Shown piece after piece: positions 53,493 to 61,304 of a DNA stretch of 64,000 bases. The translations under genes were made by a program, and so were the position numbers. The DNA comes from Psychroflexus aestuariivivens. Lineage in GTDB: Bacteria; Bacteroidota; Bacteroidia; Flavobacteriales; Flavobacteriaceae. A model generated the notes under the pieces. That model was not told where the DNA came from and ran no database searches. It saw only the letters and a list, made by a program, of their open reading frames with translations. Where the stretch lies: the NCBI RefSeq assembly GCF_004010055.1, contig NZ_RQVT01000025.1:30815-94814 (forward strand), in the 5' to 3' direction. The first letter of the stretch is position 1. Each line of letters begins with the position of its first letter.

Positions 53493-55853
53493 ATGCAAAA
53501 GATTTCATCTTGGTGGAAAGCTTTGAAAAAAGGCTATAAAATCACTTTTGTGTTAGTGTTAATTGCTTTCAGTTTTTGGCTGTTTAGTTTACCAGAACCA
53601 CTTTTCGAAACGCCATACAGCACAATTGTTTTGGACAAAAACCAGCAATTAGTAGGTGCAAAAATAGCCAAAGACGGACAATGGCGATTTCCCAAATCTG
53701 ACAGCATTCCAGAAAAAGTAAAAATTGCCATTAAATTTTTTGAAGACGAGTATTTCAACTATCATCCGGGTTTCAATCCTGTGGCAATTGCTGAAGCATT
53801 TTGGCACAATTCAACTTCAGAATCTCGGCGTGGTGGCAGTACCATCAGTCAACAACTGATTCGGCTTTCACGTCAAAATCCAGCTAGAAATTATGCTGAA
53901 AAATTTATTGAACTGGTAAAATCGACTAGATTGGAAGCCAGATACAGCAAAGATGAAATTCTAAATTTATACCTTTCTCATGCACCTTTTGGCGGAAATG
54001 TGGTTGGCATAGATGCAGCATCTTGGCGATATTTTGGAATTCCTGCTGAAGATTTGAGTTGGGGACAAGCGGCGTCATTAGCTGTTTTACCAAATGCGCC
54101 GTCATTGGTTTTTCCTGGTAAAAATGAAATTACTTTAAGAAAAAAAAGAGACCTGCTTTTGCTAAAACTTCATAATAATGGAATAATCGACGAAGTGACT
54201 TATGAACTTTCAAAACTTGAAAATTTACCAGCTAAGCCAAAATCATTACCAAATCTAGCACCACATTTTTTAGAAATGGCAAGGCAAAAAAATGAAGGAG
54301 AAAATATTCATTCAACTATAGATTCTAGAATTCAGAAAAAAGTAAACCGAATTGTAGAAAAATACTATCAGCAATATTCTGAAGAAAAAATATACAATTT
54401 TGGAGTTGTGGTGATGAATATTGAAACAGAATCTGTTTTGGCGTATGTTGGTAATTCAAACACAAATTTGCAACATCAAAAATTTGTGGATAATGTACAA
54501 AGTTCACGAAGTACGGGGAGTTTGCTAAAGCCATTTTTGTACGCTGCCATGCTGGATGACGGTCAATTACTTCCTGAAATGATGGTTCCCGATGTGCCAA
54601 CCGCCATTGCGAATTATCGCCCAGAAAACTTCACTAAACAATTTAAAGGCATTGTTGCTGCAGACGATGCGCTTACGGAATCTTTGAATATTCCAGCGGT
54701 TCTCAATTTAAAATCTTACGGATTAGAACGCTTTTATACAGATTTGAAACGAAGTCAATTGAAAGGTTTAGACCGAAATTATGATAATTATGGCTTGACA
54801 CTCATTTTGGGCGGCGCAGAAAGTTCACTCTGGGAATTGACGAAACTTTACAGCAATTTTGCTAAAAATTTGAATTTCTATAACGAGAATTCGAGTCAAT
54901 ATCCAGCAGATGGTTTTGGTAAAATCCGTTATAAGCAATCATCAAAAAAAGAATATAAAACTAGTTTTGAGCCTCAAGTTTTTAGCGCCGGAGCAACATA
55001 TTTAAGTTTGGAAGCTTTAAAAAACCTAAAACGTCCTGCTTCTGAAGTTAACTGGCAATATTTTGAAAGTGCACAGAAAATTTCTTGGAAAACAGGAACG
55101 AGTTATGGTCATAAGGATGCCTGGTCAATCGGTGTGAATTCAAAATTTGCTGTTGGCGTTTGGGTTGGCAATTCTAACGGCGAAGGTCGTGCAGGTCTTA
55201 CTGGTGTTTCCAAAGCCGCGCCTGTTATGTTTGATGTGTTCAAAACTTTAGATCAAAATGAACAGAAATTTCAAAAACCTTTTGACGATTTGGTTGAAAT
55301 TGAAGTTTGCGAAACAACTGGTTTTTTGAAATCCATAAATTGTCCGAAAACGAAACAAATTTTGAGTACACCAAAAGGTCAAAATGCAGATGTTTGTCCT
55401 TATCATAAAATGCTGACTTTGGATGAACAGAAAGCGTTTCAAGTTAATATTGGTTGCGCTGAAAGTCAGTCTGTGCATTCTGAAGCTTTTTTAGTTTTAC
55501 CACCAAAATTGGCCTATTATTACAAAAATCCAGATTATAGAAAACCGCCGCCATTTCATCCGGATTGTGTTGGATTTCAAAATGAAAACCTCATGGATTT
55601 TATCAATTTGAAACCTCAGCAAACTTTCATTCTTCCAAAGAATTTAGAAGAAACTTACAACGAAATCATCATTAAAGTTGCGCATCAAAATGACACAGAA
55701 ATCCATTGGTATTTGGATGGAGAGTATTTAAAAACTACTTCCCTATTTCACGAAATCGCTTTGTTGCCTAATGAAGGTGATCATAAAATTACAGCTATCG
55801 ATGAGTCTGGTCGAGAAATTTCGAGGACGTTTTCTTTAGAAATTAGTGATTAG
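53493..55853 (+). CDS. pbpC: Penicillin-binding protein 1C (bifunctional)
   Basis: A 786-residue class A PBP with a single N-terminal membrane helix (ITFVLVLIAFSFWLFSL). The transglycosylase domain has KFFEDEYFNYHPGF and GGSTISQQLIRLSR; the transpeptidase domain has the SxxK Ser in STGSLLKPF, SLN in TESLNIPAV, and KTG in SWKTGTSYGHKD. The C-terminal BiPBP_C domain starts near residue 660 (VLPPKLAYYYKNPDYRKPP). I start at ATG 53493, 1 nt after the alpha-2-macroglobulin stop; an upstream TTG at 53424 would overlap that gene. Paired with it as in many bacteria. Confidence 0.95.
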   Translation: MQKISSWWKALKKGYKITFVLVLIAFSFWLFSLPEPLFETPYSTIVLDKNQQLVGAKIAKDGQWRFPKSDSIPEKVKIAIKFFEDEYFNYHPGFNPVAIAEAFWHNSTSESRRGGSTISQQLIRLSRQNPARNYAEKFIELVKSTRLEARYSKDEILNLYLSHAPFGGNVVGIDAASWRYFGIPAEDLSWGQAASLAVLPNAPSLVFPGKNEITLRKKRDLLLLKLHNNGIIDEVTYELSKLENLPAKPKSLPNLAPHFLEMARQKNEGENIHSTIDSRIQKKVNRIVEKYYQQYSEEKIYNFGVVVMNIETESVLAYVGNSNTNLQHQKFVDNVQSSRSTGSLLKPFLYAAMLDDGQLLPEMMVPDVPTAIANYRPENFTKQFKGIVAADDALTESLNIPAVLNLKSYGLERFYTDLKRSQLKGLDRNYDNYGLTLILGGAESSLWELTKLYSNFAKNLNFYNENSSQYPADGFGKIRYKQSSKKEYKTSFEPQVFSAGATYLSLEALKNLKRPASEVNWQYFESAQKISWKTGTSYGHKDAWSIGVNSKFAVGVWVGNSNGEGRAGLTGVSKAAPVMFDVFKTLDQNEQKFQKPFDDLVEIEVCETTGFLKSINCPKTKQILSTPKGQNADVCPYHKMLTLDEQKAFQVNIGCAESQSVHSEAFLVLPPKLAYYYKNPDYRKPPPFHPDCVGFQNENLMDFINLKPQQTFILPKNLEETYNEIIIKVAHQNDTEIHWYLDGEYLKTTSLFHEIALLPNEGDHKITAIDESGREISRTFSLEISD

Positions 55854-55875
55854 CAGTTTGTCGAAAAATACGTTT

Positions 55876-55892
55876 AAGCTCAAAAGCTTTTT
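55876..55892 (+). terminator. Possible weak terminator after pbpC
   Basis: Arms AAGCT (55876-55880) and AGCTT (55885-55889) with a 4-nt loop, then a short T-run. The stem is only 5 bp, so this may not terminate strongly. Confidence 0.3.
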
Positions 55893-55912
55893 AAAAACTT
55901 GGTTTTTTCCAG

Positions 55913-55920
55913 TACATTTG
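55913..55920 (+). promoter_or_regulatory. Putative -7 element of queD
   Basis: TACATTTG fits TAnnTTTG exactly, 17 nt before the ATG at 55938. No clear -33 TTG was found, so queD may partly rely on read-through from pbpC. Confidence 0.35.
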
Positions 55921-55937
55921 CATTAATTTTTCAAATT

Positions 55938-56387
55938 ATGGCAAAAATTAGAATTACCAAACAGTTCACTTTTGAAACCGCTCACGCTTTATATGGCTAT
56001 GACGGTAAATGCAAGAATATTCACGGTCATAGCTACAAACTAGATGTCACTGTGATTGGTGAACCAATTTCAGACTTGCAAAATGCAAAATGTGGAATGG
56101 TCATCGACTTTGGCGATTTAAAGAAAATTGTAAAAACTGAAGTAGTAGACAAAATGGACCACGCCATAATTCTGAATAAAGACACACCACATATTGAACT
56201 TGCTGAAACTTTGAAAGCCAGCGGACACAATGTAGTGTTAGTAAATTACCAACCTACCAGTGAAAATATGGTGATTGATTTTGCAGATAAAATTCAAAAT
56301 AAACTCAGTAAAGATTTAAAACTTCACTCTTTGAAATTGAGAGAAACTGAAACTGCTTTTGCGGAATGGTTTGCTAGTGATAATTAA
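55938..56387 (+). CDS. queD: 6-carboxytetrahydropterin synthase (QueD/PTPS family)
   Basis: A 149-residue PTPS-fold enzyme. The zinc ligands are seen in FETAHALYG and in NIHGHSYKL, and the catalytic Cys is in the GKCKNIHGHSY stretch. In queuosine synthesis it converts dihydroneopterin triphosphate to carboxytetrahydropterin. No other queuosine genes are near. I start at ATG 55938 (MAKIRITKQF); an upstream non-ATG start at 55899 would add 13 residues not typical of the family. Its 3' end overlaps the convergent mrcA by 4 nt. Confidence 0.93.
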   Translation: MAKIRITKQFTFETAHALYGYDGKCKNIHGHSYKLDVTVIGEPISDLQNAKCGMVIDFGDLKKIVKTEVVDKMDHAIILNKDTPHIELAETLKASGHNVVLVNYQPTSENMVIDFADKIQNKLSKDLKLHSLKLRETETAFAEWFASDN

Positions 56388-58708
56388 AAATCCGGTTGAA
56401 AATCATTAATATCATCTTTTGAGTCTTCGTTTTCTTCAGAATTTTGATTCTCATCGTCACATTCTATTTGAATACTAACTTCTTCAGGTCTTTCGAATTT
56501 TTCTTTAGAAATTTCTAGTTCTTCATCTGCATAAACATCTTTCATGTACATTCCCCAAATTGGCAGAGCCATTGTTGCACCTTGTCCGTAGGTAATTGTT
56601 GGAAATCTAACGGAGCGATCTTCGCCTCCAACCCAAACACCAGTTGCCAAGTTTGGCACCATACCGATAAACCAACCATCACTTTGATTTTGTGTGGTTC
56701 CTGTTTTTCCGGCAATATCATTTTCAAAAGCATAAGGATAACCTGTTACTGCACGTTTGTAATGTGTCAAGTTTTTGGCATACTCAGAGTTTGTTCTTAA
56801 TCTAGCGCCAGAACCAAATCTAGTGACGCCTTCCAAAAGTTTAATCGTAACATAAGCAGATTCTTCACTCAGTACATCTCTACTTTCAGGTTGATGCTGG
56901 TATAAAATCGTTCCATTTTTGTCTTCAATTCTTTGAATAGCGTAAGGTTTTACATAAACACCTTTATTTGCAAATGTGCTATAAGCGGAAACCATATCGT
57001 AAACACTAATGTCCGGCGTACCTAAAGCTATAGACGGTACAGCATCAATATTTGAAACATCAACGCCAAGTTTGTCAACTAAATCAATGACATTTTCCGG
57101 ACCGGTTTTATCTATTAATCTTGCAGTAATGGTATTAATTGATTCTGCTAATGCACGTTTTAAAGTTTTATTACCACCATATTCTCCTCCACTATTCATA
57201 GGTGTCCAATCTTCCATTACACCATGTTTTCCCTTAGGAATTGTATAAGGTGTATTTGGCAGTTCATAGCAAGGCGATAGATGCAGTTGGTCAATAGCTG
57301 TGGCATAGACAAAAGGCTTGAAGGTCGATCCCACTTGTCTTTTAGCTTGTTTGACATGTTCATATTTGAAAAACTTGTAATTCACGCCTCCAACCCATGC
57401 TTTTATTTCTCCAGTTTGGGGTGTCATAGACATCATACCAGTATTCAGAAAAGATTTATAATAACGAATCGAATCTCTTGGGGTCATAATTGTATCGATT
57501 TCTCCTTTCCAAGAAAACAAACGCATTTCGGTTTTTGTATTGAATGCTTCATTGATAGAATCTTCTTCTATTCCTCTGTTTTTCATTCGCTTGTATCGAT
57601 CGGAATTTTTCATTTCCCGATCCAAAATTCTATCGATCTCTGATTGATTTATACTTCTAAAAGGTGCTGTTTTATTGTTTTCATTTTGACGATTGAATTC
57701 AGCTTGAAGGTTTTTCATATGTCTCTCCACTGCATCTTCTGCATAAGTTTGCATTTTGGAATCTAGTGTGGTATAAATTTTCAAACCATCTCTATATAAG
57801 CTATAAGAAGCTCCATCCGATTTTGGATTATCTTTAATCCAATCTTTTAAGAAATCTTGCAAATAAGACCTAAAATAAGTAGCTAAACCATCATCATGCT
57901 GCTCTGGAGAATAATTTGTATCGAGTGCCAAATCCTGAAGAGAATCTTTGACTTTAGTTGTGATATAGCCATTTTTCTCCATTTGCTTCAAGACTTGATT
58001 TCTACGAGTGATCGAGTTTTCTTTAAATTTTTCTTTTATAGGGTTATAAAGAATTGGGTTTTTCAACATGGCAACCAGTGTTGCCGATTCTTCAATATTT
58101 AAATCTTCAGGTTCTTTTGAAAAATATATTCTTGATGCTGAACGAATTCCTACAGCTTGGTAGAGAAAATCGAATTTATTCAAATACATCGTAATTATTT
58201 CCTCTTTTGTATATTGTTCTTCCAAGCGAACTGCAATAACCCATTCTTTGACTTTTTGCTTCAAACGGTTTATTAAGCCAACTTTATTTGGGTCTGTAAA
58301 TAATTGCTTAGACAATTGTTGAGTAATTGTACTTGCGCCTCCTTTTGAACCGAGATACACAGCAGCTCTAATTGTTCCTTTGGCGTCTATACCCGAATGT
58401 GAATAAAAGCGTTCATCTTCAGTCGCAACTAAAGCGTTAATCAGGTGGTCTGGTAAGTCTTGATATTTAACTGGCGTTCGGTTTTCCTTGAAGTATTTTC
58501 CTAAAGTTTTACCATCAGAAGATATCACTTCGGTTGCTAAATTAGTTTCAGGGTTTTCTAACTCTTCAAAGGTTGGCATTTTCCCAAATGCGCCCCAGCC
58601 GGCCATTAAAAAAATTAAGACGACAGCTAGAATACCTACAGCAAATATTATCCAAAAGCCTAAAATATATTTTTTAAAGCTTGATTTTTTTGTTTTTTTC
58701 TCTCCCAT
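56384..58708 (-). CDS. mrcA: Penicillin-binding protein 1A (bifunctional)
   Basis: A 774-residue class A PBP with one N-terminal membrane helix (FWIIFAVGILAVVLIFLMAGW). The transglycosylase domain has ALVATEDERFYSHSGID and GGASTITQQLSKQLF; the transpeptidase domain has SxxK (STFKPF), SxN in ESIN and KTG in AGKTGTTQNQSDGWF. The C-terminal tail is rich in Glu/Asp (ENEDSKDDINDFQPDF). It is last in the operon ricT-gldH-mrcA, a conserved order in Flavobacteriia, 12 nt after gldH. It is distinct from pbpC, so this strain has at least two bifunctional synthases. Confidence 0.95.
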   Translation of the reverse strand: MGEKKTKKSSFKKYILGFWIIFAVGILAVVLIFLMAGWGAFGKMPTFEELENPETNLATEVISSDGKTLGKYFKENRTPVKYQDLPDHLINALVATEDERFYSHSGIDAKGTIRAAVYLGSKGGASTITQQLSKQLFTDPNKVGLINRLKQKVKEWVIAVRLEEQYTKEEIITMYLNKFDFLYQAVGIRSASRIYFSKEPEDLNIEESATLVAMLKNPILYNPIKEKFKENSITRRNQVLKQMEKNGYITTKVKDSLQDLALDTNYSPEQHDDGLATYFRSYLQDFLKDWIKDNPKSDGASYSLYRDGLKIYTTLDSKMQTYAEDAVERHMKNLQAEFNRQNENNKTAPFRSINQSEIDRILDREMKNSDRYKRMKNRGIEEDSINEAFNTKTEMRLFSWKGEIDTIMTPRDSIRYYKSFLNTGMMSMTPQTGEIKAWVGGVNYKFFKYEHVKQAKRQVGSTFKPFVYATAIDQLHLSPCYELPNTPYTIPKGKHGVMEDWTPMNSGGEYGGNKTLKRALAESINTITARLIDKTGPENVIDLVDKLGVDVSNIDAVPSIALGTPDISVYDMVSAYSTFANKGVYVKPYAIQRIEDKNGTILYQHQPESRDVLSEESAYVTIKLLEGVTRFGSGARLRTNSEYAKNLTHYKRAVTGYPYAFENDIAGKTGTTQNQSDGWFIGMVPNLATGVWVGGEDRSVRFPTITYGQGATMALPIWGMYMKDVYADEELEISKEKFERPEEVSIQIECDDENQNSEENEDSKDDINDFQPDF

Positions 58709-58720
58709 TTTTAAAAGGAA

Positions 58721-59212
58721 TTAGTTATTTTTTTTAGCTTCGATACTAAAACCAAAGTCTAAGATTCCACTTAAAGTGTCCAAAGCTTGAACTTCTCCAA
58801 ATTTACGCATGGCTTGCTCAACTTCTAAAGTGTATTCACCAACTTCATCAAATTTTACGCCATTTTTGTACCACAGTTTACTTTCTTTCACACTTCCAAA
58901 ACCTTGCCCCATGAGTTCACCATTAGGAAAAGCCATTTCATAAGCCAATGTATCGCTTACTATTTTTCCATTTGGAAAATTCATTTTGGTAATTAAAAAC
59001 AAGTTACTGAATAAATAATCTTGATTGACTCTTGTATGCAAAAATAAATTATAGGTATTGCTTGTATCTGGTGCTTGAAATTTAAATTTCTGAACATCGG
59101 ATTTTGCCCATCCTTCATCAAAACTGTTGAATTCTGAGTGAAATTCAGAATTATTACAGGCAAAAATGGATATTATAAAAATAAACAGGAAAATAAATTT
59201 AAGACTTTGCAT
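58721..59212 (-). CDS. gldH: Gliding motility lipoprotein GldH
   Basis: A 163-residue lipoprotein with a type II signal ending IISIFACNN. It has the GldH features: the N-terminal FNSFDEGWAKSDVQKF and the following FLHTRVNQDYLFSNLFLI strand, then NGELMGQGFGSV and a C-terminal LSGILDFGFSIE. In Flavobacterium johnsoniae GldH is needed for gliding, and its lack disables the associated type IX secretion. It overlaps the ricT gene by 14 nt and precedes mrcA. It is strong evidence for a gliding flavobacterium, although other gld and spr genes are elsewhere. Confidence 0.93.
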   Translation of the reverse strand: MQSLKFIFLFIFIISIFACNNSEFHSEFNSFDEGWAKSDVQKFKFQAPDTSNTYNLFLHTRVNQDYLFSNLFLITKMNFPNGKIVSDTLAYEMAFPNGELMGQGFGSVKESKLWYKNGVKFDEVGEYTLEVEQAMRKFGEVQALDTLSGILDFGFSIEAKKNN

Positions 59213-60410
59213 TGTTTTTCTGTGGCTTTCTTTTGCTGTTCTTGTTATTATTGTTGTTAGTATTGTTCGTGTTTTTGGTTGGCTTGCGCTTTTTCTTGCT
59301 TCTTTTTTGCTTTTTACCTTTCGCTTTATCGAATCTTGTCAAACTATCCTGTCCTACTACGTTTTCAAATTCAGCTTTATCTGGTAATATTTCTGCTGAA
59401 AATTCTTCAAGACTTGCTACAGGATTTTTCTCACGCTGTGCTTTTAGGATAGTTTGAACAGCGTCTGTGTCCAATTCAACCCAATTGTTATATTCTTTTT
59501 CGTAAGCGTACCAAAGTTTTCCTTTGAAAATATCGATTTTCTGACAAACAGCTTCTCCCTTTTTGGTGATTAACTTTTGGTCTTGTTTAGGAAAATCTTT
59601 AAGCGCTTCCAAATAAGTGTCGAGTTCATAATTCAAACAACACTTCAACTTTCCACATTGTCCAGCTAATTTTAGTGGATTCAAAGAAAGTTGCTGGTAT
59701 CTGGCAGCCGAAGTTTTCACGGTTCGGAAATCTGTAAGCCAGGTGGAACAACACAATTCGCGGCCACAAGACCCAATTCCACCAAGTCTAGAGGCTTCCT
59801 GACGAAAACCGATTTGGCGCATTTCTATTCTGGTTTTAAATTCATAGGCGAATTCTTTGATTAGTTGCCTAAAATCTACGCGCTCTTCAGCGGTGTAATA
59901 AAAGATCGCTTTGGAAGCATCACCTTGAAATTCAACATCGCTGATTTTCATTTTCAAACGTAATCTGATGGCAATTTGGCGTGCTTTTACCTTCATCGGT
60001 TCTTCTCGATCACGTGCAGTTTGCCAAACATCTATGTCTTTTTGAGAGGCTTTTCTATAAACTTTAGCGATGTCCTCTGCTTTAGGATTTTGCTTTTTCT
60101 TTTTCATTTGAACCTTCACCAATTCGCCAGTTAAAGTTACAATGCCGATATCGTGACCTGGTGAAGCTTCTGTCGCGACAATATCTCCGATAGAAAGCGT
60201 TAAATCTTCAGTATTTCTAAAAAATTCTTTTCTACTATTTTTAAATCTAACTTCAACACAATCAAATTTTTCTTGGCCATTTGGCAACTCTACATCAGAC
60301 AACCAGTCGAAAACAGTCAATTTATTGCACCCATCTGTTCCACAAGTGCCGTTGTTTTTGCAACCTTTTGGTTGACCGTCTTTTCCGGTTGAGCAACTGC
60401 TACATCCCAT
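59199..60410 (-). CDS. ricT: PSP1-domain protein RicT
   Basis: A 403-residue RicT/YaaT-like protein. The PSP1 domain spans about 40-290, with Cys in GGIGSCGRELCC and LAGQCGKLKCC; in Bacillus RicT these bind an Fe-S cluster in a complex that affects RNA turnover. It has an additional Cys-rich N-terminus (C3, C6, C17, C23, C28) and a C-terminal Lys/Asn-rich tail with a run of Asn (about residues 370-403). Start ATG at 60410. The 3' end overlaps gldH by 14 nt. The operon ricT-gldH-mrcA is conserved in the family. Confidence 0.9.
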   Translation of the reverse strand: MGCSSCSTGKDGQPKGCKNNGTCGTDGCNKLTVFDWLSDVELPNGQEKFDCVEVRFKNSRKEFFRNTEDLTLSIGDIVATEASPGHDIGIVTLTGELVKVQMKKKKQNPKAEDIAKVYRKASQKDIDVWQTARDREEPMKVKARQIAIRLRLKMKISDVEFQGDASKAIFYYTAEERVDFRQLIKEFAYEFKTRIEMRQIGFRQEASRLGGIGSCGRELCCSTWLTDFRTVKTSAARYQQLSLNPLKLAGQCGKLKCCLNYELDTYLEALKDFPKQDQKLITKKGEAVCQKIDIFKGKLWYAYEKEYNNWVELDTDAVQTILKAQREKNPVASLEEFSAEILPDKAEFENVVGQDSLTRFDKAKGKKQKRSKKKRKPTKNTNNTNNNNNKNSKRKPQKNNAKS

Positions 60411-60426
60411 AAACTCTATATATAGA

Positions 60427-60449
60427 CGTATTTCTGAATTTGAAATACG
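60427..60449. promoter_or_regulatory. Inverted repeat just upstream of ricT
   Basis: Arms CGTATTTC (60427-60434) and GAAATACG (60442-60449) form a perfect 8-bp inverted repeat with a 7-nt spacer, 16 nt before the ricT ATG. It has no T-run in either direction. It could be an operator or a 5'-leader hairpin. The rest of the gap 60450-60591 holds no gene. Confidence 0.35.
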
Positions 60450-60591
60450 ATTGATTAATAATTACAATTTTAATAACCGCTAAGATATTAAAATATTGCC
60501 AGACGCTGGAAAGACTTCAATATTGGTTTTGGTAGAAGTTATTTTGTGAAAAATTGCCTTCAAATACTTTACTATTTGAAAAATTCAAAGT

Positions 60592-61164
60592 TTAGTTTTT
60601 TTGCGGAATCCATTTTACTTCTTCAGCATTTACGTCTTTCGCTATTTTTCTGGACAACACAAATAAATAATCCGAAAGTCGGTTCAGGTATTGTAAAACT
60701 AATTCATCGAAAGCTTCGATTTCATGAAGTGCCGCGGAAATACGTTCTGCACGGCGACAAACGGTTCTTGCAACATGGCAATGTGAAACTGATGGATGAC
60801 CCCCAGGCAAAACAAAATGAGTCATTTCTGGTAAATCTTCATTCATTTTATCGATTTCTGTTTCAAGAAATTGAACGTCTTCTTTAGAAATTTTTGGAAT
60901 ATTCAACCGCTCTTTTCCGTTTTTCAATTTCGCTTTTTCTGGATCTGTAGCTAAAATTGCACCAACGGTAAATAATTTGTCTTGAATTTTCTCTAAAGTC
61001 GATTTGCTATGTTCATCAATATTTTGGTCACGAACTAAGCCAATATTGGCGTTCAATTCATCTACAGTGCCATAGCTATCAATTCTGATATGGTGTTTTG
61101 GAACCCGTGTTCCACCGAATAATGCTGTAGTTCCTTTATCGCCAGTTTTAGTATATATTTTCAT
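60592..61164 (-). CDS. Cob(I)alamin adenosyltransferase, PduO type
   Basis: A 190-residue enzyme that adds the adenosyl group to cobalamin. It has TGDKGTTALFGGTRVPKH at the N-terminus (ATP site), SYGTVDELNANIGLVRD, and the C-terminal GGHPSVSHCHVARTVCRRAER helix typical of PduO/MMAB proteins. Other cobalamin genes are not in this window; it may serve adenosylcobalamin-dependent enzymes elsewhere. Monocistronic. Confidence 0.94.
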   Translation of the reverse strand: MKIYTKTGDKGTTALFGGTRVPKHHIRIDSYGTVDELNANIGLVRDQNIDEHSKSTLEKIQDKLFTVGAILATDPEKAKLKNGKERLNIPKISKEDVQFLETEIDKMNEDLPEMTHFVLPGGHPSVSHCHVARTVCRRAERISAALHEIEAFDELVLQYLNRLSDYLFVLSRKIAKDVNAEEVKWIPQKN

Positions 61165-61304
61165 GTCTTTTGAATTTTGAATGAAACCTTTGAATTCAAT
61201 TTTTCAAATTCAATTGTTTTCGAAATTTCTTTCAAAAGTAAATATTTTAATGCAACAATTTAAAATCCGAAGCTTTTATTGAAAATGATTCACTTACAAA
61301 GTAA

